Below are positions 51,319-60,592 of a DNA stretch of 64,000 nt, piece by piece. Each line of letters opens with the position of its first letter. Within the stretch, counting starts at the first letter, position 1. The notes under the pieces were generated by a model. The model was not told where the DNA came from and did no database searches. It saw nothing but the letters and a program-made list of their open reading frames with translations. Origin of the DNA: Armatimonadota bacterium (lineage in GTDB: Bacteria; Armatimonadota; Fimbriimonadia; Fimbriimonadales; Fimbriimonadaceae); contig JACRPN010000009.1 in the NCBI GenBank assembly GCA_016223145.1, positions 206,960-270,959 on the forward strand, given 5' to 3'. The translations under genes were made by a program, and so were the position numbers.

Positions 51319-51395
51319 TTCCAGCCGTTGTTGCTCATCGATTGAAAGCACCCCGATGATCGGGGCGCACTCCCAAAGACATGTGGACAGGAGTA
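51319..51395. repeat. Second copy of the direct repeat found at 48880-48957
   Basis: It matches 48880-48957 through the CCCCGATGATCGGGG palindrome and ACATGTGGACAG. Together with the adjacent uvrA fragment it marks a duplicated boundary of about 235 bases. Confidence 0.88.
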
Positions 51396-51411
51396 TCGCA
51401 GATTGAGTTTG

Positions 51412-52293
51412 TCAGCTTGCCATACCAAGCATTTGAATCCGCCCATCCGGGCGGATGGCCCGCACCCGCGGGCCGGAGTTGGAGTTTCTCTCCGTCTTCG
51501 ATTCCAGCAGGAAGACCGTTTCGCCGAAAACCGCCACACCCGTCGCCGCCCAGCCGTTTTCGGAACGGGCCAGCACCGTCTGCTTGCCGCTCGGATCGAT
51601 GAGCAGCACCTGGCCGTTCGAGGGCAAAGCCACCACGATCCGGCGCTTGGAATCCACGGCGATCCCCCAGGCCATAGGGCCGCCGCTGCTGTCCGCGTAG
51701 AGGCGGCTGGTTACCGAGCCCTGGAGCTTGGTGACAAGCCGAATCACGCCGTCCTGCCCAACCCGCCGAACATAGGGGCCATCCACCAGATACAGGTCAT
51801 CCTCCGGCCCCCAGGCGAATGCCTGCACGGCCCCCAGCGGGGGACTCCCTTCGGCAACCCTTCCGGAGCCCCGAAACGGCCGGTCGGTCCCCCTTGCTCG
51901 CGCAAAGATCTTCTGTCCCGACCTGCGGATGATCTCGCCCGATCTTCCCACGGTGAACACTCCGAACGTCCCCTCAGGGCCATGGTCGATCTCTACCGGG
52001 TGGGCGCCCTGTGGGTCCAGGACATAGACCGTGTCGTCCCACTGCGCCGCGGGCTTGCTCAAGGTCTCGGCATAAAGCCTGCCGTAGAGACCCTTCGTCA
52101 CCCAGTGGCAATGGAAGCGAAGGTTCCCGGTCAGCTTCTTGGGGGCCTTGCCCAGCTCGAAGCGCCAGAGGCCGTTGTGAATGGCGTCGCCGGTGAGGAC
52201 GACGTTCGCGGAGAGGGCGACGATACCGTTTCCCGGGTGCGCCGATGCCAGCGAGGCCAGAGCGATCAGGATCGCCACGAGGCGGCCCTTCAT
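51412..52293 (-). CDS. Secreted NHL/SMP-30-like propeller protein
   Basis: 293 residues from the ATG at 52293, signal peptide KGRLVAILIALASLASA. Repeated strand blocks (AVQAFAWGPEDDLYLVDGPY, VRRVGQDGVIRLVTKLQG, GPMAWGIAVDSKRRIVVALP, SNGQVLLIDPSGKQTVLAR) are those of a six-bladed NHL-type propeller. No catalytic residues are evident; probably a binding protein outside the cytoplasm. Confidence 0.78.
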   Translation of the reverse strand: MKGRLVAILIALASLASAHPGNGIVALSANVVLTGDAIHNGLWRFELGKAPKKLTGNLRFHCHWVTKGLYGRLYAETLSKPAAQWDDTVYVLDPQGAHPVEIDHGPEGTFGVFTVGRSGEIIRRSGQKIFARARGTDRPFRGSGRVAEGSPPLGAVQAFAWGPEDDLYLVDGPYVRRVGQDGVIRLVTKLQGSVTSRLYADSSGGPMAWGIAVDSKRRIVVALPSNGQVLLIDPSGKQTVLARSENGWAATGVAVFGETVFLLESKTERNSNSGPRVRAIRPDGRIQMLGMAS

Positions 52294-52405
52294 CCTGTGA
52301 GCGCTTCGATTCATTTGCAGTGGAATACCGTCCAAACTGGGCCAGTGTTCCCGCATTCTGCTAAGAACGTGTAGTATTTGACTTGAAATCTGGTAAACGT
52401 GGAGT

Positions 52406-52687
52406 ATGACGGGTGAGCAACACTTGGCCTCGATAGGGACATTTGGCGACGTCAGGTTCTGGGCCCTTGCGGTTCCGGCAGCGCTCTTGTGCCTTCTGAG
52501 CGCGGTCCTTCAGCGTTCGCCGAAGTCCGAGAAGAAAGAAGTGCTGATGGTCCTCTATGTGTTAAGCCTTATTTTCGGGATCGGACTTGTGATCGGGGCC
52601 TTTTTCTCGCTTGGAGTTGCCGGAGGCATCGGTGCGGCGGTGCTGTCCTTCTTCGTTTATGGGCTCGGCATGGGCTGGGCGCGATAG
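52406..52687 (+). CDS. Small membrane protein
   Basis: 93 residues, GGAG just before the ATG. Hydrophobic segments FWALAVPAALLCLLSAVLQ and MVLYVLSLIFGIGLVIGAFF with a glycine-rich third (LGVAGGIGAAVLSFFVYGLG) suggest two to three helices. No family recognised. Convergent with the FGE-like gene. Confidence 0.7.
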   Translation: MTGEQHLASIGTFGDVRFWALAVPAALLCLLSAVLQRSPKSEKKEVLMVLYVLSLIFGIGLVIGAFFSLGVAGGIGAAVLSFFVYGLGMGWAR

Positions 52688-52771
52688 CTGGAGCGAAGAG
52701 AAGCGAAGACACCCAATCGGCCTTACGGGTTCGACGGCCACACTGCGCACCGATCCAGCACCAAAGCGAAT

Positions 52772-54295
52772 TCAAGGCAATTTGAGCTTCTTCGTGGCCG
52801 CGATGCGAAAGCCTTGGGTGTCGATCCTGCCTTGTCCGTGCATAGAACCTCGCCCGGCAGGCTGCAGGAAGCGGAGGTCCCTGAGTTCTTCCTGGTAGCT
52901 TCCTCCGCGGCTCGGCCGCGCGGTGGGCGTGCCGCCCAGGAGCCACTGAAACACATTGCCGGACATGTCCAGACAGCCATAGGGGCTTGCGCCGGTGGGG
53001 TAGCTGCCGACGGGTGCTGCGCGCCGCCAACGGGTTCGCGTGTTGGGCCAAATATGCAGGCGGGTTGGGTCGGGATCGTTACCCCAGGGGTAGCGCCGGC
53101 CGTCGGTCCCTCGCGCGGCCTTTTCCCATTGGTCCTCGGTGGGGAGGTCGCCTCCAGCCCAGAGACAGAAGGCACGGGCCTCGTCCCAGGTGACACAGGA
53201 CATGGGTTGGTCGTCCCGAACGCCTCGATAAGGGCGGTTGTTCTCCCAGTCAAAGACGAAACCCGTGGCCTTGCAGAACGCGCGAAACTGCGCGACGGTG
53301 ACGTCGGTCTTGCCGATCCAGAACTCCTCCAAGTGGACTTTTCGCTCCGGACCAGCGTCCTCGGCGCCCGGGGTCCCGCCGGCGATGAACTCCCCGGCTG
53401 GAATGCGGATCATTTCCTTTGATGCCTTGATAGAGGCTTGGCTGACAGGCTCCCATGGGATGCCCCAGGCTTCGAGCAGATCCTTGGCGGCCTCTCGTAC
53501 TGGGCGGATCTTGACCTCCACGCCCTGCCGGATTCGCGTCCAGGCCTCCTCGTAGCGGTCGCTCAGCAGGTCCTTCGCGAGCTTGACATTCTCTGAGGAC
53601 TTGAAGCGCTCCAGAGCATGAACCCCCAGCACCCGCCAGGGACCTTTCCGGGAGCGTATCCAGCTCTTCGCCAAGGTTTCTAGTCGCCCATCCACGGGGA
53701 CGTCCAGCATTGCGCCCATGCCGGTGTGGCCGAACGGGGGCATTGCGACGCCGATTGGCACTTCCAGTCGCGTCATAGCGTCGGGTTTGGGAAGAGGGAT
53801 TGCCTTTCGAACGCGCTTGAGGATGTCGCCGGGTTTGGAGAGCGGCTCCATGGCCATGGTGAGGATCTGGACGCCTGCGTTGGGGTCTAGTTCGATCATG
53901 CCGTGGTCGGACCAGCCGTCGAGGGGTGTTAGGGCATAGGGCTCCCCAGAGACGGCCGGGTTCAGTTGGGAGAGGCTCTGGGAAGTAACGAGAAAGACCA
54001 GCAGCTGCTTCTTCGCTTCCATCCACTTCTGCGCCACCCCATACGGCGCTCCCCGAAACCGAGCGGCGAAAGCCACCTCCTGCTGAGCTTCACCCTTCAG
54101 GGCTTCATCCACTCTGAACACGACCTCGTCGCCGCCATAGGGCGATTTGAGGCTCTTGACCGAGGCGATGTGTCCCCGAACGATCAGGGTGGAACTTGCC
54201 ACCGCCCACTCCAGGCTGGAAAACCAAGCGCGGCCCGGTTGAGCCGAGGCAAGCGACAGCGCACAGGCCAGCGAAGGGAGGATGGAGGTCAGCAC
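52772..54295 (-). CDS. Exported protein with C-terminal formylglycine-generating-enzyme-like domain
   Basis: 507 residues from the GTG at 54295, chosen because it starts a signal peptide (LTSILPSLACALSLASA). The first 150 residues (SSTLIVRGHIASVKSLKS, EVVFRVDEALKGEAQQEV) are an exported-protein module like that at 34806-35423. The C-terminal 220 residues are FGE-sulfatase: MIRIPAGEFIAGGTPGAED, EFWIGKTDVTVAQFRAFCKA, DDQPMSCVTWDEARAFCLWA, LPTEDQWEKAARGTDGRRYP, SPYGCLDMSGNVFQWL. The paired active-site cysteines of true FGE are not obvious, so a non-catalytic or kinase-partner role is as likely. Confidence 0.85.
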   Translation of the reverse strand: MLTSILPSLACALSLASAQPGRAWFSSLEWAVASSTLIVRGHIASVKSLKSPYGGDEVVFRVDEALKGEAQQEVAFAARFRGAPYGVAQKWMEAKKQLLVFLVTSQSLSQLNPAVSGEPYALTPLDGWSDHGMIELDPNAGVQILTMAMEPLSKPGDILKRVRKAIPLPKPDAMTRLEVPIGVAMPPFGHTGMGAMLDVPVDGRLETLAKSWIRSRKGPWRVLGVHALERFKSSENVKLAKDLLSDRYEEAWTRIRQGVEVKIRPVREAAKDLLEAWGIPWEPVSQASIKASKEMIRIPAGEFIAGGTPGAEDAGPERKVHLEEFWIGKTDVTVAQFRAFCKATGFVFDWENNRPYRGVRDDQPMSCVTWDEARAFCLWAGGDLPTEDQWEKAARGTDGRRYPWGNDPDPTRLHIWPNTRTRWRRAAPVGSYPTGASPYGCLDMSGNVFQWLLGGTPTARPSRGGSYQEELRDLRFLQPAGRGSMHGQGRIDTQGFRIAATKKLKLP

Positions 54296-54360
54296 GCTAG
54301 ATTGGACGCGGCACGGGAAAGGGTGTGTCACGATGCAGCCCGCCCGCCCATAATCGGGCC

Positions 54361-55230
54361 ATGATCCTCGGTTTGATCGCTGCATCGCTGCTCGCCCCGG
54401 TCCCCATGCAAGGCTCTCAAGCCAAGCCCGAGGAGCGCCGTACCAGCCTCACCGGCGTCATCAAAGCCCACCCTGCGTTCGAGTCCAAGATTCTGGGCAA
54501 CAAGCGAGACATCTGGGTCTATTTGCCCCCTAATTACGGCCAAGAGCCGAAGCGGCGTTACCCCGTGCTCTACATGCACGATGGGCAAAACGTCTTCGAC
54601 GGGATGACCTCCTATATCCCCAACATGGAGTGGCGGGCCGACGAGGCGGCTGAGGCATTGATCCGGGCCAAGGCCATCGAGCCGATCCTCATCGTGGCGG
54701 TTTCCAATGCGACGGTCGAACGCGCCAACGAGTACTTGCCGACGCGGGTCACCCGCCCCAACGGGTCGGGCGATGGCGGAAAGGCGGACCTCTATGGCAG
54801 GTTCTTGACCGACGAAGTCATGCCCTTCGTGGACAAGACCTACCGCACCAAGAAGGGCCCCCAATCGACCGGGCTTTGCGGGTCATCCTTTGGCGGTGTG
54901 GCGACGCTTCACCTGGGCCTCACGCGGCCGGAGGCGTTTGGGCGGCTGGCGGTCGTGTCGCCGAGCATCTGGTGGGACGATCAAGTGCTTCTCAAGGAGA
55001 CGAAGGCACTGAAGAGGAAGCTGCCGCTCAAGATCTGGCTGGACATGGGGACTCTGGAGGGGCTGGATTCTGTGGCGAACGCGGAGCTCCTAAAAGATGC
55101 GCTGGCGGAGAAGGGATGGAAGGAAGGCAACGACCTCCTCTACTACGTGGATGTTGGCGCCAAGCACAACGAGGCTGCTTGGGCGGGCCGGATGGATGCC
55201 ATTCTCCTGTTCCTCTTTGGGATTCTGTAA
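54361..55230 (+). CDS. Secreted alpha/beta-hydrolase esterase (COG2819/Fes-like)
   Basis: 289 residues from the ATG at 54361, signal peptide ILGLIAASLLAPVPMQ. The D-family esterase pattern is present: KRDIWVYLPPNYGQEPKRRY, PVLYMHDGQNVFDG, nucleophile elbow STGLCGSSFGGVATLHL with Ser, and a late His in GAKHNEAAWAGR. Related enzymes cleave siderophore esters or feruloyl groups. CATAAT lies 6 bases before the ATG, in the region divergent from the FGE-like gene. Confidence 0.88.
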   Translation: MILGLIAASLLAPVPMQGSQAKPEERRTSLTGVIKAHPAFESKILGNKRDIWVYLPPNYGQEPKRRYPVLYMHDGQNVFDGMTSYIPNMEWRADEAAEALIRAKAIEPILIVAVSNATVERANEYLPTRVTRPNGSGDGGKADLYGRFLTDEVMPFVDKTYRTKKGPQSTGLCGSSFGGVATLHLGLTRPEAFGRLAVVSPSIWWDDQVLLKETKALKRKLPLKIWLDMGTLEGLDSVANAELLKDALAEKGWKEGNDLLYYVDVGAKHNEAAWAGRMDAILLFLFGIL

Positions 55231-55305
55231 CGCGGCCGACACCTCTCGCCGAGTAGGGCAAGGGGTCCTTCGTCGGGAGGTACAGGGCCGAATGCCCAGG
55301 TCGGT

Positions 55306-55971
55306 TCACGTCAAGGCTGCTTTCAGAAACGCGTTCATCGGTCCCGCCGCGCGAACGTGTTCCATCACGAACTCAGGCAGGTCGTCGCGGAGCACGGTTT
55401 CCGGCGCAAGTTCAGCCCAGTAGTAGAACTGCTTGTTGTAGAGAAGCGGCTGCCTGGCTGCGGCCTCACGAAACTCAGGCGGCAGGATCTTGTTCTTTTC
55501 GCCCACGACTTTGCCGAAGTGCTTCTTGAAAGTGGGGTCGGCGAGAAGGCGCTCGAACTCGACCATGTTGGAGGCGATGTGCTTACGGACGGCGAGGATT
55601 TGCGGCGGCTCGAGGAAATAGCACCCGCTGGCGATCGCCATACAGCCCGGGTCGAGATGAACGTACACGCCCGGCGATCCCGGTTCCGTCTTGCCGCCCC
55701 GCGAGATCGCCATGCCCGCATTGGTTTTGTAGGGGGCCTTGTCCTTGCTGAAGCGCGTGTCGCGATGGATGCGGAACACGGCCTGGGACGGGAGCATCGA
55801 GATCTCAGGGTCGACCGCGCGCATGCGCTCGATCATCTCGGAAGCAAACGCGAGCATCGGGTTCTTCAAAGATTGTTCGTAGCGCTTCTTGTTCTTTGTG
55901 AACCAGTCGCGGTTGTTGTTCAGCGCGAGCTCGCCCAGGAAGTCGATCGCGTCGGCAGTAAACCAGGCCAT
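55306..55971 (-). CDS. DUF2461 family protein
   Basis: 221 residues. Motifs LGELALNNNRDWFTKNKKRY, VFRIHRDTRFSKDKAPYKTN and GVYVHLDPGCMAIASGCYFL are characteristic of DUF2461/TIGR02453. Members are widespread single-domain cytoplasmic proteins without a known function. CATAAC ends 6 bases before the ATG. Confidence 0.92.
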   Translation of the reverse strand: MAWFTADAIDFLGELALNNNRDWFTKNKKRYEQSLKNPMLAFASEMIERMRAVDPEISMLPSQAVFRIHRDTRFSKDKAPYKTNAGMAISRGGKTEPGSPGVYVHLDPGCMAIASGCYFLEPPQILAVRKHIASNMVEFERLLADPTFKKHFGKVVGEKNKILPPEFREAAARQPLLYNKQFYYWAELAPETVLRDDLPEFVMEHVRAAGPMNAFLKAALT

Positions 55972-56046
55972 GAAAGCGTTATGGCATATGGGCGGCGCCT
56001 GGACAAGGCAATCGATCAGAAGAAGTGGCCCAATGGCCCGACCAAG

Positions 56047-57675
56047 TTACGCCGGCTGTGCGTCCACGTCCTCAAGATCAGGCTGGTTTCCGTGGACGTA
56101 CCTGTAGCCCAAGATGAGCATCATCAGCCCAAGCAGCAGCAAGGCGCCCAAGCGAAAGCCGGCGCTTGAGCCCGCGTCGACAGTGAGCACCTGGACCACG
56201 CTCGTCAGCATGATCACGAAGCTCCAGAGCCGCACCTGTCGGCAGTGCTTTCGGAACCCGAGGAGCAGCAAGAAGAGCGCGAGCAGCGACGTGCCTATCG
56301 TCAGCGACGAGACAGGGGTTTGGCCGGCCGAGGCGGCTGGAGTCAGCAGCCCGGCCAGCCTTGCGATGATCCCCCAAGCCCCCAAGATGGCCAAGCTGCG
56401 CCATTGGATGCTGACCCTCCGAACCGATAGCGCAGCAAAAGCGATACCCAGGGCGAGCGCGCCGAGAACCGCGCCAGGCGCTCCCTGAGCGCCTGGAGAG
56501 AAGGTGGCTACCAAGGCCGCCATTGCGGCCTCGGACACGGCGAAGCAGGCGGCCCAGACCTTCAGCCGGAAGGCCCCAAGAACCCACGCCGAGGTTGCCA
56601 GCGCGACAAAGACATAAACCTGTATCGAGGCCGGAAGGTACAGCGGCCCAAGCACCAGACCGATCGCCGCAGACCCGACCAGCAACGACTTGGCGGCCAG
56701 GTTGTCCCTGGGCGCAGCCTGCGAGAGGATGCCGCCCGCCGCGGCGAACACGAGAACCGGGAGCAGGCCGTCGGCGCTGGGCAGCACGCGCCAGCCGATG
56801 AAGCCCGTCAAGAAGATCGAGATTCCGGCGCCGGCGTTCCAGGGATCGAGGCTCCACTTGCTGTAGGAGTGCATCGCCGCATAGATGCAGGCAAGAGAGC
56901 CAAGGTACATCGCGAACACGACGGGCAGGCGAGGATGCGCCGAATCGATGACGGGAGCGAGGATGAGGAGGCCAAGAACCCAGCCGACGATTGAAAGCTG
57001 CAGCCACCGCCTGATGGCGCAGGCCACCGCCCCGCCGACCGTGACCACCGTGTAGGTCAGCAGCGCGGTTCCGTAGTCCTGAACTGCCAAAGGAAAGAGC
57101 ATGGCCGCCAGGCCGCCCGACGCACCGATCACGAAGAACGTCCTGGAATTGCGCAGCGCCGAATAGGCGTGATTGAGGAGCGTCAGGACCGCAAAGCCGG
57201 TCGCCATGGTCGCGGCGCTCAGCTCGCCATAGGCGAAATGTCCACCCGCGGCCGTCATGTAGAGGCCGAGGGAGCCGATGGCGGCGAGGGTCTGCCCAAA
57301 CCCCTCGAGCTCATTGCGTTTCCACTCGCCAAAGCCGACGAAGGCGAGGCAGAACACGGCTTCGATGGCGAGTAGCATGCCTTTGTTGAGGGCGGGGTTC
57401 TTCGAGGTCTCCACGATGGCGATGAACGCGATGGCTAGCACGATCAGCGACGCGCCAAGCCTGGGAAGGAGCTTGGCGCCGATGACGTACTCGGCGCTCG
57501 AATGATGGGCCGTCGGTTCAAAGGTGGGGGTTTCAATCTCCGATGAAACGGGGACACTCACGGACTCCAATCGATCGAGGCGCGCCTCGATGCGGGCCAA
57601 ACGGCTTTCCAGTGACGAGAAGTCGGGACCGACTCGTTCCTTTCGGAATCCTGTTGCGGGATCATTGCGCCTCAT
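56047..57675 (-). CDS. DUF2339 polytopic membrane protein
   Basis: 542 residues. A short coiled coil (SLESRLARIEARLDRLESVS) precedes EYVIGAKLLPRLGASLIVLA, the DUF2339 start, and about 14 or more hydrophobic helices. GHFAYGELSAATMATGFAVL is the typical second block. The family is of unknown function, often large; this one is smaller than most, which have more helices. Likely inner membrane. Confidence 0.85.
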   Translation of the reverse strand: MRRNDPATGFRKERVGPDFSSLESRLARIEARLDRLESVSVPVSSEIETPTFEPTAHHSSAEYVIGAKLLPRLGASLIVLAIAFIAIVETSKNPALNKGMLLAIEAVFCLAFVGFGEWKRNELEGFGQTLAAIGSLGLYMTAAGGHFAYGELSAATMATGFAVLTLLNHAYSALRNSRTFFVIGASGGLAAMLFPLAVQDYGTALLTYTVVTVGGAVACAIRRWLQLSIVGWVLGLLILAPVIDSAHPRLPVVFAMYLGSLACIYAAMHSYSKWSLDPWNAGAGISIFLTGFIGWRVLPSADGLLPVLVFAAAGGILSQAAPRDNLAAKSLLVGSAAIGLVLGPLYLPASIQVYVFVALATSAWVLGAFRLKVWAACFAVSEAAMAALVATFSPGAQGAPGAVLGALALGIAFAALSVRRVSIQWRSLAILGAWGIIARLAGLLTPAASAGQTPVSSLTIGTSLLALFLLLLGFRKHCRQVRLWSFVIMLTSVVQVLTVDAGSSAGFRLGALLLLGLMMLILGYRYVHGNQPDLEDVDAQPA

Positions 57676-57949
57676 TGCAGCTATCCCAGGCTCCGCTTGA
57701 GCTTAGCCAAGCGGTTCTATTGGTCCCATTCTATAGGGAGAGGTCAGGATTGCCTACCGATCTGGCCAAAACAATCTATCCATTTTTTTCCCGATTGAGT
57801 CACGTTTATCGGCCAGCCATCGCCGATCGGGCCATGGAGTCTCCGGCGTTGGGCATGGTGTTAGCGAACTCTGTATTTGGGGTTGCAAACGGCGAGCAGC
57901 CCTGCGAAGAATGCTTCGCAGGGCCACACGAGGTTTCGGGAAGTGCTCC

Positions 57950-58543
57950 CTACTTCTTTGCCGAACGGCGGCGCGCAAACGCGGCGACACCGAGACCGAG
58001 CGCGAGGATTGAGCCAGGCTCGGGGACAGGGCCGAATTCCATGCCATCCCACAGCATGCCGTCGCCCCCGCTGCCCGGGGTTACCTGGTAGAACTCCACG
58101 CGCAGGATGCTGCCCGTGACCCAGAGGTCGTAGTACTCGCCAATCCCGAGTCCGGTACCGAAGGCCGCGTCGCTGTCCACCAAGTTTCCGCCAGTGGTGG
58201 CATCCCATGCCGTGATCTTGTAGCCGGCCTGGCCAACGTCAATGCCACGGAGCATAACAAAGGACGTTGCGCCACTGAATGTGGCGACGATCGGGCTCGA
58301 GGGACCGGGAGTGAAGCCGGAGCTGATCGAGGCGATCCCTTGTGCGCCGGAACTGCCTGCCAGTCCAAAGTTATCCGTCCAGGCGGCGTCGCTAAACGTA
58401 ACGCCACTTCCGGCATAGTAGCCGCCAACGGCGTTACCGTTCGGCTGGCCGTCGTCGAAGTTCAGAAACGTCGCCTGGGACGTGGCGCCGAGGCAAAGCA
58501 GCCCGGACAGCACGGCAAAGCGATTCGTGAGGAATCTATTCAT
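57950..58543 (-). CDS. PEP-CTERM anchored secreted protein
   Basis: 197 residues, AAGGAGAACC before the ATG. Signal peptide (AVLSGLLCLGATSQATF), a beta-sandwich body (LNFDDGQPNGNAVGGYYAGS, GVTFSDAAW, ILRVEFYQVTPGSGGDGMLW), and a C-terminal sorting signal VPEPGSILALGLGVAAFARR with a basic tail. The PEP motif is cut by exosortase, so the genome should encode one, although none is in this window. Probably displayed on the cell surface. Confidence 0.92.
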   Translation of the reverse strand: MNRFLTNRFAVLSGLLCLGATSQATFLNFDDGQPNGNAVGGYYAGSGVTFSDAAWTDNFGLAGSSGAQGIASISSGFTPGPSSPIVATFSGATSFVMLRGIDVGQAGYKITAWDATTGGNLVDSDAAFGTGLGIGEYYDLWVTGSILRVEFYQVTPGSGGDGMLWDGMEFGPVPEPGSILALGLGVAAFARRRSAKK

Positions 58544-58815
58544 TTTTGGTTCTCCTTAAGAAGACAAGCCCATTTGTGGTGGACCGTCTACAGCCGACAA
58601 CACGAGTCGGAACTGCTTCTATCTTGACACACATGTATGGATTGCAAGGCACTTTCTGCGCCATATTTTTGCGGCAACCCGGCATCGTGGAGACTGGAGC
58701 GGGGCAACGCAACCAGATCCCGAGCGCTTTGGCACATGCGGTCACCTCCAAAGCGCGTTCCCAAACAGGATGCTCCTCCCCCCAAGGGCCAGCACTTACA
58801 GGGCAAAATGGGGTC

Positions 58816-59868
58816 ATGGTCGGCCCAATGATCGCGCTCGCCACTTTGGCTTTTGCTCCCGTTCAGCGAGAAGCATTGCCCATCCGAGGGCTGCATTTGA
58901 TGGGTCCCTCGCGAGAGGACATTCCCCGCCTTGCGGCTTTCATCCGCAGCGCCCTCCCCAAGGAGGGCGTGAACGTCCTGGTGCTTGAGTTCGACTTCAA
59001 TTTCCAATTCATGAAGAGGCCCGAGATGGCGGAGTCGGGGGCGCTCTCGCTGGACCTGATCAAGCAGATTGTGGCGGCGTGCAAGGAGGCCAAGGTCCGC
59101 CTGATCCCGCAAATCAACCTCTTGGGGCACCAATCTTGGGCGGCGAACAACGGCCAGCTTCTGAAGGCGCACCCAGAGTTCGACGAAACACCGGGCAAGC
59201 ACCCCAAGAACGAGGGCATCTACTGCCGGAGCTATTGCCCAAGGCACCCTGAGGTCCACAAGGTGCTCTTCGACTGCATCGATGAGCTTGCCGCCGCCTG
59301 CGAAAGCGATGCGTTCCACGTCGGGATGGACGAGGTGTTCATCTTGGGCGACAAGGATTGCGCCCGGTGCAAGGGGACCCCCACGGCCACCCTCTTTGCA
59401 GAGGAGGTCGCCCGGCTGCACGACCATCTGGCCTTAAAGAAGATCGAAATGTGGATGTGGGGCGACCGGTACCTCGACGGCGCTGCGTCTGGGCTTGGCG
59501 AATGGGAGGCTGCGACGAACGGCACTCACGGAGCGCTCGCCTCGCTGCCGAAGGACGTCGTGATCTGCGATTGGCACTATGAGAGGGCCGAGCCGAGCGC
59601 CGCGATCTTCGCAATGAACGGGAATCGCGTGGTGTCGAGCCCTTGGCGGCAAACCGAAGTGGCCCTGAGGCAGATCGACCTGCTTCGCGCTTTTCGGAAG
59701 GGCGCTAATCCTGGGCTTGCGAGCCGATTTGCCGGGGTTTTGGCGACGACCTGGAGCGGATGCGGGGCGTTCATGGATGCCTATGATGGCAAGACCGGGG
59801 CGGGCAAGGAGGCTCTTGAAGCCGTGAAGTGCTTCCAAGCGGCAATGAAGGCGGCGGGAGGAGGCTAG
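58816..59868 (+). CDS. GH20-like beta-N-acetylhexosaminidase-type protein
   Basis: 350 residues from the ATG at 58816 (the longer ORF start at 58546 adds a tail without protein character). The TIM-barrel features are LVLEFDFNFQFMKRPEMAES, KVRLIPQINLLGHQSWAANN, FHVGMDEVFILG with the D-E catalytic pair of GH20, and KIEMWMWGDRYLDG. It lacks the N-terminal GH20b domain. A short hydrophobic start (ALATLAFAPVQ) may be a signal peptide. It may hydrolyse amino sugars or be a divergent relative. Confidence 0.78.
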   Translation: MVGPMIALATLAFAPVQREALPIRGLHLMGPSREDIPRLAAFIRSALPKEGVNVLVLEFDFNFQFMKRPEMAESGALSLDLIKQIVAACKEAKVRLIPQINLLGHQSWAANNGQLLKAHPEFDETPGKHPKNEGIYCRSYCPRHPEVHKVLFDCIDELAAACESDAFHVGMDEVFILGDKDCARCKGTPTATLFAEEVARLHDHLALKKIEMWMWGDRYLDGAASGLGEWEAATNGTHGALASLPKDVVICDWHYERAEPSAAIFAMNGNRVVSSPWRQTEVALRQIDLLRAFRKGANPGLASRFAGVLATTWSGCGAFMDAYDGKTGAGKEALEAVKCFQAAMKAAGGG

Positions 59869-60590
59869 GCTGTCGCCAGCTTCCAACTGGCCAAGAGCAT
59901 CACCGCGCACAGCACGATCCTCAGGCCTTGGGGAGCCAGCCTCTTTGATCCCAGCTCGGTGCCCAGGAGTCCACCGACGAAGGCCGCAAGCGCAAGCCAC
60001 GGCAAGCTGGATGGCAGGGCTTTGAGGCTCGCGGCGTTGCCCGCGAGCCCCGCGATGGAGTTCACCAAGATGAACAGCGCCGAAATGCCAGAAGCCGAGC
60101 GCGTTCTGACCCATCCCGACAAGATTAGGATCGGGCTCAGAAAGATGCCGCCGCCGACACCGATGAGCCCGGAGACGTAGCCGATGGCCGCGCCGATGGT
60201 GACTCCGGCGAGGGGTGGAAAAGGCTTGGGATCGCGGTCCTCCGGTCTGGGCAGGAGCAGTGCGATGGCTGCCAGGATCAGGAACCCCGCAAGAAGGCGC
60301 TTGTAGAGCTGGTCGGGGGTCGCATGGCTTCCGCCGAGAAACGCAAAGGGGATCGAGCCCACCGCGCAGGGCCAGAAAACCCTCCATTCGAACTGACCGG
60401 CGCGAAGGTACCGTATTGAGCCGAGCCCGGCGACCAGAATATTGAGCGCGAGCGCGGTCGGCTTCATCTCGGCCGGGGCCATACCCGCGAGCGCCATCGC
60501 GGCCAGATAGCCCGACGCCCCGCCGTGGCCAACGGTCGAATAGAGCACCGCAACGATCAGCGCCAGGATGCAGAGCACGTAGAGCGGCAA
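59865..60590 (-). CDS. TauE/SafE family membrane permease
   Basis: 241 residues from a TTG. About seven or eight helices, with STVGHGGASGYLAAMALAG and YVSGLIGVGGGIFLSPILIL, the two copies of the TauE motif (GxGGGxxxxP). The family exports sulfite or sulfur-containing organic anions; the substrate is unassigned. The TTG lies 2 bases after the stop of the FecCD gene, with GGAGGG inside the end of that gene, so they are coupled. Confidence 0.88.
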   Translation of the reverse strand: MPLYVLCILALIVAVLYSTVGHGGASGYLAAMALAGMAPAEMKPTALALNILVAGLGSIRYLRAGQFEWRVFWPCAVGSIPFAFLGGSHATPDQLYKRLLAGFLILAAIALLLPRPEDRDPKPFPPLAGVTIGAAIGYVSGLIGVGGGIFLSPILILSGWVRTRSASGISALFILVNSIAGLAGNAASLKALPSSLPWLALAAFVGGLLGTELGSKRLAPQGLRIVLCAVMLLASWKLATA

Positions 60591-60592
60591 GG

